Shown here: in pieces, positions 8,798-17,979 of the stretch
How positions within the stretch are numbered: the stretch's first letter is position 1
Layout of the letters: the number at the start of each line of letters is the position of its first letter
Source: Streptomyces aureus
GTDB taxonomy: Bacteria; Actinomycetota; Actinomycetes; Streptomycetales; Streptomycetaceae
NCBI RefSeq assembly: GCF_000725495.1
Contig: NZ_JNZD01000025.1
Span: 62,001 to 126,000 of the forward strand
Length of the DNA stretch: 64,000 nucleotides
Direction: 5' to 3'
Translations under genes and position numbers: made by a program
The notes under the pieces: generated by a model
What the model saw: the letters and a program-made list of their open reading frames with translations, nothing else
Database searches by the model: none
Told to the model about the DNA's origin: nothing

Positions 8798-10909
8798 ATG
8801 GGGGGCAAGGGAGCCTCCGTCCACACGGACGGAAGCATCTCGGGGCAGGTCGTCGTCGGTTACCGGAACATCGTCGTCCACGCCGACCGCGGATCGACGG
8901 TGACGCTGCGGACCGAAGGTCCGCCGCCGATCCGTCGCCGCGGCAGCCCGGCCGGACGGAGGATTCCGGCACGGGGCGTGGCGCTGGTGGGGCGCGACGA
9001 GCAACTGGCGCACGTCGCGGAGTGGTTGGCGGAGGGGTACCCGGTCCAGATCAACGGCCCGGCCGGATGCGGAAAGTCCGCCCTGCTGCGGCACCTCGTC
9101 GCGGACCACGCGGCCGGCGACCGCGAGGTGGTGCTGCTGTCGGCCGCCGGACTCCCCGTGGAGGATGTCGTCGAGGACCTCTTCCACGCCTGTTACGACG
9201 CCGAGGACTACAAACCCGACCCCGACAGGCGCAGGCGTCTGATGGGCTCCGTCCAGGCCCTCCTGGCCGTCGACGACTTCGAGGGTTCGGACGACGACCT
9301 CGCCGCGCTGCTCGACGCCGCCCCCGGCTGCGACGTGGTGATCGCCTGCGCGGAGCACCGCGAGGGGGCCGAGGGACGAGCACTGCGCCTGGACGGACTG
9401 CCCGAGGAGGCGGCCCTCGCCCTTCTCGCCCGGAAGCTGGACCGCTCCCTGGACGACGACGAGCGCGCCTCGGCCAGACGCTTCACCGCGGCGGTTCACG
9501 GAAATCCGTCCGCGCTCGTCCAGGCCGCCGCGGCGCTGCGGGCCGCCGACCGGCACCCCGGGGCGGCCGAACCCGCCAGTTTCGCCCTCACCGAGGAGTC
9601 CGTCGCGGTCGGGCTCGCCGGCCGGCTGAGCGAGCCGGCCGCGCGCCTCCTGAACCTGATCGACGCGTTTCGTCCCCTGCCGGTCTCCGGGACCCTGCTC
9701 GAGGCCATGGTGGGGGACGTGAACCGCCAGGCCCTGGAAGAGCTCGAGTCCCTCGGCCTGGTGCGGGCGGAGGGAGACGGCCTCCGGCTCGGCGGCCGGT
9801 CGGCCGGACTCGTCGTGGCCCGGCTGGGCTCCGGCCACCGTGCGGACGAGTTCACCCCCGCGATCACCACGTGGGTGCGAACCCGGAGCCACCGCAGGGC
9901 CATCGCCGCGCAGGCCGCCGTGATCCGGCACGCCCTGAACGCCTCCGCACGGGCGCACGATCACGCCGCCGTTCGGGAGCTTGCCCGCGCCGCGGCCCCG
10001 GCGCTCGCCCGCACCCTGCGCTGGGGCACCTGGCACGAGGTCCTGGAACTGGGGCGTTCTGCGGCACGTGCGTCGGGGGCGGTGGAGGACGAGGCCTACT
10101 TCGCGCACGAAGAGGAGGTCCGCCGGAAGGTGCTGGGGGTCACCGCCGGGCTGGCGATCACGTCCGCCGCCACGGGCGGAGCCGCGCTCGGACACGCGGC
10201 GGCGATGCCCGCCAAAGCCGGGCCGGCCGCCGTGGCGGGCAACCCGGCCGTCCTCGGTGCGGCGGTGGCGGCGCTTCTGGCGGGCGGCTTCTACACCGCG
10301 TTCGCGGTCGGCGGGAACGGCGAGCCGCCGGACGCGACGGGCTCGGCTCCCGTTGCCTCACCGCGTCTCGTCGTCCCCTCTCCCTCACTGTCCGACCTTC
10401 CGACCTGGTCGTCCCCCGGCATGACCGTGACGATGACCCCGCCCCCGTCCCACGGGCCCGGTCCGCACGTGAGCAAGGTGCCGAACTCCGGCTCCGACAG
10501 TCCGGTCCCGTCCTCACCGACGGTCTCGGAGTCGAAGGTGTCCGACGGCTCCCAGTACTGCCCGCCCGCGACGGCCGTCCCGGACTCCGGCGATGCGCAG
10601 TTCGGGCCGGTGACGGCGGGTGAGGGCCAGGAATCGGTGTCCTTCTCCTTCGCATGGCTGAAGTGCGACAACGAGTCGAGCCTCTCGGTCCGTGACCAGG
10701 CGGCCTGGTCGGTTCGGCGAACGTCCTGCCCACCCGCCCTGGAAGAGGAGAGATGTGTGTTCAGCGTGACGTTCAGACCGCCGCGTCCCGGCGACTACCA
10801 GACCAGGGTGACCGTCCTGGACGACTGGGGACGGCCGACGGTCCAGCTGGACGTGTCCGGCACCGCGGTCGACGGCGACACCGCGATGCCGACGCCGACG
10901 GACACCTGA
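8798..10909 (+). CDS. STAND-like P-loop NTPase with membrane helix and outer beta domain
   Basis: A 703-residue protein. Residues 10-40 form a short beta-rich motif with SGQVVVGYRNIVVH; residues about 60-330 are a P-loop NTPase module (Walker A GPAGCGKS at 87-94, Walker B LLAVDDFEG near 156-163), followed by a winged-helix-like region (LGLVRAEGDGLRLGG). A helical region leads to one strong transmembrane helix near 485-507 (NPAVLGAAVAALLAGGFYTAF), then a Pro/Ser linker and a C-terminal Cys-containing beta sandwich that would lie outside the cell. This fits a signal-transducing STAND ATPase with an outside sensor. The start at 8798 has GGGAG seven bases upstream; a longer frame lacks support. 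The next gene shares its N-terminal motif. Confidence 0.8.
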   Translation: MGGKGASVHTDGSISGQVVVGYRNIVVHADRGSTVTLRTEGPPPIRRRGSPAGRRIPARGVALVGRDEQLAHVAEWLAEGYPVQINGPAGCGKSALLRHLVADHAAGDREVVLLSAAGLPVEDVVEDLFHACYDAEDYKPDPDRRRRLMGSVQALLAVDDFEGSDDDLAALLDAAPGCDVVIACAEHREGAEGRALRLDGLPEEAALALLARKLDRSLDDDERASARRFTAAVHGNPSALVQAAAALRAADRHPGAAEPASFALTEESVAVGLAGRLSEPAARLLNLIDAFRPLPVSGTLLEAMVGDVNRQALEELESLGLVRAEGDGLRLGGRSAGLVVARLGSGHRADEFTPAITTWVRTRSHRRAIAAQAAVIRHALNASARAHDHAAVRELARAAAPALARTLRWGTWHEVLELGRSAARASGAVEDEAYFAHEEEVRRKVLGVTAGLAITSAATGGAALGHAAAMPAKAGPAAVAGNPAVLGAAVAALLAGGFYTAFAVGGNGEPPDATGSAPVASPRLVVPSPSLSDLPTWSSPGMTVTMTPPPSHGPGPHVSKVPNSGSDSPVPSSPTVSESKVSDGSQYCPPATAVPDSGDAQFGPVTAGEGQESVSFSFAWLKCDNESSLSVRDQAAWSVRRTSCPPALEEERCVFSVTFRPPRPGDYQTRVTVLDDWGRPTVQLDVSGTAVDGDTAMPTPTDT

Positions 10910-10963
10910 TCGGCCACCGCTCGTCCCTTACCCGGCTTCTCGCCACGGAAGGCAGGACCCTCC

Positions 10964-11383
10964 ATGCAGGACAACGACCCCGACCGCTACACCGTACGCA
11001 CGAACGACGTCACCGGGCAGGTGGTCGTCGGCCAGGGGAACGTGGTCATCCGCACGAATGCGGCCTCCGCCGCGACGACTCCGGTGACGGACGAGGAACG
11101 GGGCCTGCTGCGTGCGGAGTTCGCCCGGGTCCGCGGGCTCGTCCCCGTCGACGAGCCGTCCGGCGATCGCGCCCGGGCACTGCTCGACGAGCTGGAGGAA
11201 GCCGTCACCGGTGAGATCGACCTGACGGTGATGGACTACGCCCGCGGATGGTTCTCGCGCCACCTGCCCGCACTGGCCGCGGCCGTCACCGGCTTGATCG
11301 TCCATCCGGTGGTCACGGCCCTCGTGACGACGGCCGGAGGGGATGTGGCCCAGGAGTTCCACCGGCGTTTCGGCGGCTCCTGA
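10964..11383 (+). CDS. Small membrane-helix protein sharing the STAND N-terminal motif
   Basis: A 139-residue protein that I do not recognise by family. Residues 13-30 (TNDVTGQVVVGQGNVVIR) match the N-terminal motif of the STAND-like NTPase encoded just upstream. A charged helical region follows (DEERGLLRAEFARVRGL and an acidic helix), then a hydrophobic C-terminal helix (LPALAAAVTGLIVHPVVTAL, about residues 100-120) able to enter a membrane. The layout suits an effector or adaptor recruited by motif-motif contact and acting at the membrane; this is inference. It lies 54 bases after the NTPase stop in the same direction and ends at a strong bidirectional terminator. Confidence 0.75.
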   Translation: MQDNDPDRYTVRTNDVTGQVVVGQGNVVIRTNAASAATTPVTDEERGLLRAEFARVRGLVPVDEPSGDRARALLDELEEAVTGEIDLTVMDYARGWFSRHLPALAAAVTGLIVHPVVTALVTTAGGDVAQEFHRRFGGS

Positions 11384-11466
11384 CGGGGTCCGGCCTTTCG
11401 GAACGGCGCGGTACGCCGTTCTCCCGGCCGGTGTCCGGCTTGCGGCTCCTCGACCGGGACAGCGAC

Positions 11467-11497
11467 GGGGCCGCCTCCCCAGCCTGGAGGCGGCCCC
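11467..11497. terminator. Bidirectional terminator between convergent genes
   Basis: A perfect 12-base-pair inverted repeat (GGGGCCGCCTCC at 11467-11478 and GGAGGCGGCCCC at 11486-11497) with a 7-base loop. It lies between the rightward STAND operon and the leftward glucanase gene, so it can end transcripts from both sides. Confidence 0.9.
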
Positions 11498-11536
11498 TGT
11501 CCTTCGGCGCGGACGGATTCCGCGCCGTCGGAGTCG

Positions 11537-14500
11537 CTACTCGATGTTGATCTTGAAGGTGCTGGTGGTGTTGCGGACGTCCTGGGCGTTGCCGCTCATC
11601 CGCAGGTTGCGGAAGGTGGCCTCGCCGACGGCGGGACCCTGACCGGGTTCGGGCAGCTCGTTGGCCCAGATGCCGAATCCGGACTTGGCGTCGAAGGCGT
11701 CGCCGCTCTTCTTGGAGTTGGTGATGGAGATGTCGGTGAAGATGGTGTCCTTCACCGGGAACTGGGGCTGTCCTCCTACGTAGTTGGTCTGGAACATGAC
11801 GCCCCCGTAGGTGGAGTCGTCGATGTCGACGTCGTTGACCCGGATGCCCTGGAACACCTTGGACGCGGAGAACGCCCAGATGGCGGGGAAGACCTGGGAG
11901 CCCCAGAAATGGCCGCCGGTCCGGTCGAGGGACACGTTCTCGATGGTCGTGGGATCGGTCCCGAAGCCGTTCATCGGGTAGCCGAAGTCCAGCGAGGAGA
12001 TGGTGATGCCGGAGTAGACCAGGGTGTCGGCGACGCGGATGTTGCGGAAGGTGTTGTTGTAGCCGCCGTAGACGGCGATTCCGGCAGCCCTCCAGGTGAG
12101 TGTGGACGTCAGGTTCTCGTAGAGGTTGTTCTTCTCGTCGGCGCCGCCGGCGTCGATCGCGGAGAAGAGGGCGAAGCTGTCGTCGCCCGTGGCCCGAGCG
12201 TCGTTGTTGACGACGTGGTTGTCCGTGGAGCCGTTGGTCATGTTGATGCCGTCGGCGAAGGTGTCACGGATGCGGGTGTTCTTGATGGTCATGCTGTCGG
12301 TGTTGGCGCCCCAGTAGAGGCACACCATGTGCTCGGCCCAGATGTTGTCGATGGTGATGCCGGAGACATTGGCGAAGTCGAACACCTTGCCCGGGCCGTC
12401 GATCCGGGACGTGTAGTTGCCGAAGTAGGCGAACCCGGCGAACGTCGAGCCGTTGGCCGTGGCGTCGGCCCGGAAGCCCACGTCGGTGTTCTCCTGCGAG
12501 GCGGGTGCGTGGAAGCGGGTGAACCAGGGCCCGGCTCCGACGACCTTGACCGCCTTTCCGTAGACCTGGAACTTGCTGGACGTCTCGTAGTCGCCCGCGG
12601 GCAGGTAGACGCCGACGAGCTTGCCGGTGGTGTCCATACGGACCTTGTCCAGGGCGTTCTGCACGTCCTGGTGGGTGAAGCCGGCCGGGACGGTGTAGGC
12701 CGCCGGGTCGGGGTTCGGCACGGCCGTCGCGAGCTCGGTGTTGATGAAGTCGATGGCGTAGGTGGAGGAGTTGGCCGCGTCCTTCTGGAGCCTGATCTTC
12801 GATCCGGCCTGGACGGTCCGGCCGAGCTGGAGGTTGGCCTCGTCGTAGATGTGCCGGGGCGCTCCGGAGCCGGGCGAGTTGCCGGGCGCCGTCTCGTTGC
12901 CGTACAGCCAGGCGTACTTGGAGGTGAGGTCGATCGTCTTCAGGAACTGGCCGTCCACGTAGACGGAGAGTGTCGTGTCGGTTCCGTCGGGGATCGAGAA
13001 GCGGGTCACCAGGGTGTTGGTGGCCGAGCGGGTGGTCCATTCGACGTACTGGCCGGTGCCGTTGAGGGTCACGGCCTTGCGTCCGCTCGCCTCGCCTGCG
13101 ATGTCGCCGACGGTCCGGTTCGGTCCGACGACCTTGGCGCCGCCGCCGAGCGTTCCGTCCTCGGCCTCGTACATGTCGTACGGCATGTCGGCGCCGCGGC
13201 CGACGAACAGGGGCTGGGTGGTCGTGTTGTTGGTGCGCTTGACGGGAAGTTCGTTGGCGTCGTCGGCGATGACGGTCTTGACGGTGTATTTACCGTTGAC
13301 GGCTGTCCAGGAGCCCAGGGAGACCGGGGCCGTGGTCTGGCCGGCGGCGATGGCACCGTCGTAGGAGCCGTTGAGCGTCTTGACCGTGGCGCCCTTGGAG
13401 TCCTGGATCGTGAGGGTCACGGCGTGACTGCCCGAAGCGGAGGCCACGGTGCCCTGGTTCTTGATCGCGACGGTGAACTTGACGTCGTCGCCCGCGGAGG
13501 CGCTGGTCGGGCTCCAGGCGACCGGTGCGGCCAGCAGGTCGGAGCTGGAGACGGGCTTGACGACGAGCGGGTCGGTGCGGGTGAAGGTGTTGTTCCCCTC
13601 GTTCTGCTCGATCACCTTGTTGGAGGGGTCCACCTCGGCGCCGACCGTGTAACTGCCCGCGTCCCGGGCCCCGATGCTCGCGGTGACGGTCTTCGTCTCA
13701 CCGGCGGCGAGCGCGGGCACGTCCGCCGTGGCGGCCTTCGTGCCGCCGAGGGTGAAGTTGAGGTCCGTGGCCTTGGACGGCTTGGTGCCACTGTTGGTGA
13801 CGGTCGCGGTGAGGCTGATGGCGTCCGACTCGACCGGGGCGGCGGGGGTGTTGGTGACACCCGTGACCTTGAGGTCGGGGTTGGCGGCCGGGGTGCCGAT
13901 GACCTGGAACTCGGCGGCCTGGCCGCCCGGGGCGCCGGAGTTGGACGTGAACTTGAGCTGGACGTCCGCGACGGACCCGGAGACCGGGATGGTCACGGTG
14001 TTGCCGCTCGACGGGTTGAACGTGTAGTCCTTCGCCGCGACGAGGCTGGTGAAGGCGGTCGCGTCCTGGTCGCGGCCGAGCACCTGGATGTTCTGGGTAC
14101 GGGTCGCCCAGGCGGCGTCCGGGTTGAGCTTGACGACGACCTGGCTGAGGTCGGCGTTGGCGCCCAGCTTGGTGGTGAGGGTGGCCGGGTAGGCGCCGCC
14201 CCCGCTCTCCCAGTAGGTGCCGATCTGGCCGTCGTTGGCGTTGGCGGCGACATAGGTGAACGTGGAGGAGGACGCCTCAATCGGCTTGCCCTCGGCGAGG
14301 TTGGTTCCCGAGCCTGTCGAGCCGGTCCGGGTGACGCTGTTGCTCGCCGCCGACACGTTCCCGGCGGCGTCCTTGGCCTTCACGTAGTAGGTGACCGTGG
14401 CCGTCGCCGAGGGAGTGTCGGTGTACGTGGTGACATCGCCCGCGACGGACTTGAGGAGCTGGTCGTTGGCGTAGACGTCGTACCCGGTGACCTTGACGTT

Positions 14501-15811
14501 GTCGCTCGACGCCTGCCAGGTCAGCTTCACGTCGCCGCCGGACTGCGTGTAGGCGAGGGCCCCCGGTGCCGTCGGCGCCTGGGTGTCGCCGCCCGATCCC
14601 TGCCGGGTGACACTGTTGCTGTTGGAGGAGACGTTGCCCGCGGCGTCCTTGGCCCGGACGAAGTACGTGACGTCGGTGCCGGCCGGCTGGGTGTCGGTGT
14701 AGGTCAGGACGTTACCGGCGACGCTCGCCCGCAGCTGCCCGTTGGCGTAGACGTCGTACCCGGTCACGGCCGTGTCGTCGCTCGCCGCGTTCCAGGTCAG
14801 CTTGATCTGCCCGGTGGCGGGCTCGGTGAACGCCAGGTTCGCCGGGGCGGTCGGCGCCTGGGTGTCGCCGGTGGCCGGCCCGTAGACCTCCAGCTCGGAC
14901 GCCTGACCGGCGGGCCAGCCGGTGTTGGCCGTGAACAGGGCCCGCACATAGCGGGTCGTGGTCGTGTCGAGCGCGATGGTCGCCGACTGGTCGCTGCCGC
15001 TGTCGAAGGTGTACGCCTTCGAGGCCGTCAGGTCCGTGAAGTTCTGGTTGTCGGTGGAGCCCTGGATCTTCAGGGTCTGGCTGCGGCTCGGCCAGCCGCT
15101 CGGCAGCCGCAGGGTCACCTGGTTCACCTTGACCGAGGATCCGAGGTCGACCTGGAGCCACTGCGGGAAGGCGTTGTTGGCGCTCTCCCAGTAGGTCGAC
15201 CGGTTGCCGTCGCCGGCGTTGGCCGCGCCGTACACGTCGGCGTGCCCGCTCTCGGTGAAGGGCCTTCCCTGGGCGAGGTTGGGGGTCTGGGCGGCGGAGG
15301 TCAGGACCTGCATCTCAGCCAACTGGGCGGTGGGGGCGACCGAGTTGGAGCTGAAGTCGGCTCGTACGTAGCGCGTTAAGGTCGCGGGGAAGGAGACCTT
15401 CACCGTGTTGCCGTCGGCGGGACCGAACACGTACTGCGCCGACGACTTGAGGGTGGCGAAGCTCTTTCCGTCGGCGCTGCCCTGGAGGGCCAGCGTCTGC
15501 TTGCGGGCCTTCCAGTGTGCGGGCAGCCGCAGCACGACCTCGCGGACCCGTTCGGTCCGTCCGAGGTCGGTCTGCACCCACTGGGCCGACTTCTTTCCGG
15601 CCTGCCAGTAGGTGTCGGCGTCGCCGTCGGTGATGCTGGCGGCCGTGTGGCCGCTGCGGGCACTGCCGGCCTTGGTGGGGGCTTCCGCGGCGGCGTCGGG
15701 GCCGCCGGCCGCGTGGGCGCCGACGGCGGGCAGGCCCAGAACCATGACGAGGGAAGCCAGCGCGGCGGTCGCTGCGCGGCTTCTCCAGGATCTCGGCTTG
15801 TGTGGAGTCAT
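11537..15811 (-). CDS. Secreted multimodular GH87-like alpha-1,3-glucanase
   Basis: A 1424-residue secreted enzyme. After a signal peptide (basic start, hydrophobic ALASLVMVLGLPAVG, AHA-A cleavage near residue 34) come two discoidin/F5-8C-type modules (about 40-310), two fibronectin III modules (about 314-490, opening DTQAPTAP), a third discoidin module (about 497-640), two CARDB-type modules (about 640-870), a CBM6/35-like module (YEAEDGTLGGG, about 878-1010) and a right-handed beta-helix (about 1040-1424). The beta-helix carries FADGINMTNGS and ATGDDSFALFS, the aspartate-rich segments typical of GH87 mycodextranases, so alpha-1,3-glucan (fungal wall or dental-type glucan) is the likely substrate. 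The frame is open to 15958, but the signal peptide and a GGGAG site favour 15811. Confidence 0.87.
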   Translation of the reverse strand: MTPHKPRSWRSRAATAALASLVMVLGLPAVGAHAAGGPDAAAEAPTKAGSARSGHTAASITDGDADTYWQAGKKSAQWVQTDLGRTERVREVVLRLPAHWKARKQTLALQGSADGKSFATLKSSAQYVFGPADGNTVKVSFPATLTRYVRADFSSNSVAPTAQLAEMQVLTSAAQTPNLAQGRPFTESGHADVYGAANAGDGNRSTYWESANNAFPQWLQVDLGSSVKVNQVTLRLPSGWPSRSQTLKIQGSTDNQNFTDLTASKAYTFDSGSDQSATIALDTTTTRYVRALFTANTGWPAGQASELEVYGPATGDTQAPTAPANLAFTEPATGQIKLTWNAASDDTAVTGYDVYANGQLRASVAGNVLTYTDTQPAGTDVTYFVRAKDAAGNVSSNSNSVTRQGSGGDTQAPTAPGALAYTQSGGDVKLTWQASSDNVKVTGYDVYANDQLLKSVAGDVTTYTDTPSATATVTYYVKAKDAAGNVSAASNSVTRTGSTGSGTNLAEGKPIEASSSTFTYVAANANDGQIGTYWESGGGAYPATLTTKLGANADLSQVVVKLNPDAAWATRTQNIQVLGRDQDATAFTSLVAAKDYTFNPSSGNTVTIPVSGSVADVQLKFTSNSGAPGGQAAEFQVIGTPAANPDLKVTGVTNTPAAPVESDAISLTATVTNSGTKPSKATDLNFTLGGTKAATADVPALAAGETKTVTASIGARDAGSYTVGAEVDPSNKVIEQNEGNNTFTRTDPLVVKPVSSSDLLAAPVAWSPTSASAGDDVKFTVAIKNQGTVASASGSHAVTLTIQDSKGATVKTLNGSYDGAIAAGQTTAPVSLGSWTAVNGKYTVKTVIADDANELPVKRTNNTTTQPLFVGRGADMPYDMYEAEDGTLGGGAKVVGPNRTVGDIAGEASGRKAVTLNGTGQYVEWTTRSATNTLVTRFSIPDGTDTTLSVYVDGQFLKTIDLTSKYAWLYGNETAPGNSPGSGAPRHIYDEANLQLGRTVQAGSKIRLQKDAANSSTYAIDFINTELATAVPNPDPAAYTVPAGFTHQDVQNALDKVRMDTTGKLVGVYLPAGDYETSSKFQVYGKAVKVVGAGPWFTRFHAPASQENTDVGFRADATANGSTFAGFAYFGNYTSRIDGPGKVFDFANVSGITIDNIWAEHMVCLYWGANTDSMTIKNTRIRDTFADGINMTNGSTDNHVVNNDARATGDDSFALFSAIDAGGADEKNNLYENLTSTLTWRAAGIAVYGGYNNTFRNIRVADTLVYSGITISSLDFGYPMNGFGTDPTTIENVSLDRTGGHFWGSQVFPAIWAFSASKVFQGIRVNDVDIDDSTYGGVMFQTNYVGGQPQFPVKDTIFTDISITNSKKSGDAFDAKSGFGIWANELPEPGQGPAVGEATFRNLRMSGNAQDVRNTTSTFKINIE

Positions 15812-15981
15812 GCGGGGTTCACTCCCTGCGGAGGTTCGCGCGCCGGAGGGGCGGCGGGGTCGGCTCGTTCCTGGGCAGAGCGGTGGAGCGGTGCGAGGGA
15901 TCGGCGACGGCGTCGGCATGGGCGTACACGACTCCCGATGACGGAACCGATCACGCACGCAGCTTCTTGCGTTGTTTCATC

Positions 15982-15991
15982 GCAATATTGC
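15982..15991. promoter_or_regulatory. Operator-like palindrome upstream of the glucanase gene
   Basis: The perfect 10-base palindrome GCAATATTGC is preceded by TTGCG at 15967-15971 that pairs with CGCAA at 15981-15985. The half-site resembles TTGC/GCAA-type operators of LacI-family sugar regulators in actinomycetes. It is about 170 bases upstream of the glucanase start, in an otherwise gene-free interval (15812-16327), so it probably controls that gene. Confidence 0.45.
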
Positions 15992-16163
15992 AGAGCTGTG
16001 TGAGCGCGTCTACGGTCTGGACACCACAAGTTTCATCGACGGCATTCACGCCTCCGCGCCGAGGACACGGCTCAAGGAGTCGGCTGATCGATACTGTGGC
16101 CAACGAGCCCCCGCATGGGCCCTCGACGCGAGGAGGGGGCGGATTGCAAGCGAACGCAAGCGA

Positions 16164-16177
16164 CGCAAATTCTTGCG
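16164..16177. promoter_or_regulatory. Second operator-like inverted repeat, CGCAA-N4-TTGCG
   Basis: CGCAA at 16164-16168 and TTGCG at 16173-16177 form a perfect inverted repeat with a 4-base spacer. Two more half-sites lie just upstream (GCAAG at 16146-16150 and CGCAAG at 16155-16160). With the palindrome at 15982 this makes several copies of one half-site in 200 bases, as expected of a regulator bound at multiple operators. No coding gene is seen in 15812-16327. Confidence 0.4.
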
Positions 16178-16327
16178 CGTTCATGCGTCGCCGCGAAGCC
16201 CTGTCACCGTGCGGACCGGGCAGCCCACCGTCACCGACCTGCCCCGTCACGAAGACCGCCGGTGGACAACGCCCGACACCATGACCGCTCACCGGAGCCG
16301 GTGATCATGTCGACGGGCCGACCGGTG

Positions 16328-16873
16328 CTACCGGCGACCGGCCGGCCCGACCGGGGGTCGCATGGCGAGCCATTGCTCGGCGCCCCATGCCTCGAACCGC
16401 TCCACCTCGGCGAAGCCCAGCTTCGCCGCGAGCCGCATCGAACGGGCGTTGGCGGTCTGGGTGGCGAGCACCACCGGCTCACCCGGGAAAACACCGTCGA
16501 ACCAGGCCAGCGCCGCCGCGCACGCCTCGCCCGCGTATCCGAGGCCCCACGCGCGGGGCAGGAACATATAGCCGAGATCGGCCTTCCCCACCGCCGCGGG
16601 CCGCCGGTGCGCGGTCGCCCTCCTGAGCAGGATCTGGCCGATCATCACCCCGTCGAGCTCGACGACGAAACTCCCGGGCCACCGTTCGGGCACTTCGGGT
16701 GTCCGAAGCTCCAGTTCGTCCCGCGACCGGGGACCACCGAGGTAGGTGTGCACGTCCGGCGAGGCGAGCAGCTCGACGAACGCCGCCCGGTCCCGCGCCT
16801 CGGACCCGCGGAGCACGAGCCGCTCGGTCCGGATCGGCGCCGGCGGCCACGCCACGGGTCCCAGATCGTCCAT
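16328..16873 (-). CDS. GNAT family N-acetyltransferase (RimJ/RimL-like)
   Basis: A 181-residue acetyltransferase of the Acetyltransf_3 type. It starts with the usual IRTERLVLRGSEARDRAAF, has the central strand FVVELDGVMIGQILL, the acetyl-CoA-binding region ADLGYMFLPRAWGLGYAGEA and the closing TQTANARSMRLAAKLGF. Such proteins acetylate amino groups of proteins or small molecules; the substrate is not readable. It follows the FemAB-like gene by 53 bases in the same direction, so it may be the last gene of the large leftward operon, but a separate promoter is possible. Confidence 0.9.
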   Translation of the reverse strand: MDDLGPVAWPPAPIRTERLVLRGSEARDRAAFVELLASPDVHTYLGGPRSRDELELRTPEVPERWPGSFVVELDGVMIGQILLRRATAHRRPAAVGKADLGYMFLPRAWGLGYAGEACAAALAWFDGVFPGEPVVLATQTANARSMRLAAKLGFAEVERFEAWGAEQWLAMRPPVGPAGRR

Positions 16874-16926
16874 CCCGGCAAGCTAACAGACGCTCACGAC
16901 CCGGCGGACGTCGCGTCGGCCCGTCG

Positions 16927-17979
16927 TCAGCGTGCCGGCGGGGCCACGCAGGCGAACAGGCGCAGGGGGCTCATGCCGTGGCGGGACTTCATGGGCTGGT
17001 TGCTCCGGCCGCCCTCCACCCAGCGTTTCCCCCAGGAAATGGCCGTGCGGATCTCCGTGGCCCACAGCAGGTAGTTGGGGCTGAAGCCGTCCACGGTGGC
17101 ATGGCTCGTGCCGCCCGCCCACATGTGCAGACGCTCCTCGTCCAAAAGAACGACCGCCGCCGCCAGCGTCTCTCCGCCGCGGTCGACGCGGACCACCCGG
17201 GCGTGATCGCCGAGGGCCAGGACGAAGTCGGTGAAGGCCGGCTCGGGATACATGCCCGCGCTGTCGTACTTGGCCGCGGTGCGACGGGTGAGGTCCCCCA
17301 CCGTACGCAGGACCTCGGGCCGGGGCACCTCGACGGCCGTGATGACGCCGGCCTCCGCCGCGCGCCGCAGGTACTGGCGGATCGTGCGCCGGGTGCGGGC
17401 GCCCAGCGTCGTGAGATAGCCGTCGTAGGAGAGGAAGGGCTCTCCCGCCGCACCGTGCAGGGGAAGTTGGAAGCGGGTGACGATCGGGGCCACCCTCCAG
17501 CCCTTGTCCCGGGCGACGTCGAGGACGGGGTCGCCCTCGGGGACGCTGACGAGTCCCGCGGTCCGGGCACCGTCGGCGGCGGCCTGCTCGCGCAGGGCGT
17601 CCAGAACCGCTCCGAGCACACGCGCCCGCTCCCCGGGACCCGTCGCACGTACGGGCACACGGGTGTCGTAGCAGTACCAGTTGTGCCCGAGGAGCGCCGG
17701 TCCGTCGGCCTCCTCGATGCCGGCGCCGCGCAGGAACCCGTACGGATCGCCCTGCTTCTGGAGGTAGCACGGCAGCACGGCGAGGGTCCGGTCCCCTTCG
17801 GCGGCGGCCAGATAGCGGGCCGCGAGGAACGGACTCAACGGGTGCTTCTCATAGGCCCGCAGGTACGCGGGACCGTAGTGGACGGGCGCGGTCCCCGCCG
17901 CGGCGACCTCGCCCCACTGGACGGTGTCGACGTCGTCGATGGAATCGCTGACGGTCACGGCCACGCGCCGCATTCTCAA
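16927..17979 (-). CDS. FemAB/GNAT-fold transferase
   Basis: A 350-residue protein of the GNAT superfamily branch that includes FemAB-like and BioF2-like transferases. Visible features are YGPAYLRAYEKHPLSPFLAA near the start, RTRRTIRQYLRRAAEAGV in the middle and the C-terminal GNAT signature with ERLHMWAGGTSHATVDGFSP and NYLLWATEIRTAISWG. Enzymes of this type transfer amino acids from aminoacyl-tRNA or acyl groups from CoA to peptides. Its ATG overlaps the stop of the M28-type gene by four bases, so it is co-translated with the peptide-tailoring genes. A role in adding a residue or acyl group to a small peptide product is inference. Confidence 0.75.
   Translation of the reverse strand: MRMRRVAVTVSDSIDDVDTVQWGEVAAAGTAPVHYGPAYLRAYEKHPLSPFLAARYLAAAEGDRTLAVLPCYLQKQGDPYGFLRGAGIEEADGPALLGHNWYCYDTRVPVRATGPGERARVLGAVLDALREQAAADGARTAGLVSVPEGDPVLDVARDKGWRVAPIVTRFQLPLHGAAGEPFLSYDGYLTTLGARTRRTIRQYLRRAAEAGVITAVEVPRPEVLRTVGDLTRRTAAKYDSAGMYPEPAFTDFVLALGDHARVVRVDRGGETLAAAVVLLDEERLHMWAGGTSHATVDGFSPNYLLWATEIRTAISWGKRWVEGGRSNQPMKSRHGMSPLRLFACVAPPAR

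Noticed and set aside
11909..15379. 1156-codon plus-strand frame opposite the glucanase gene
   Set aside because: Composition is Gly/Val/Arg-rich low complexity with no motif; the minus strand has a signal peptide and a full domain series.
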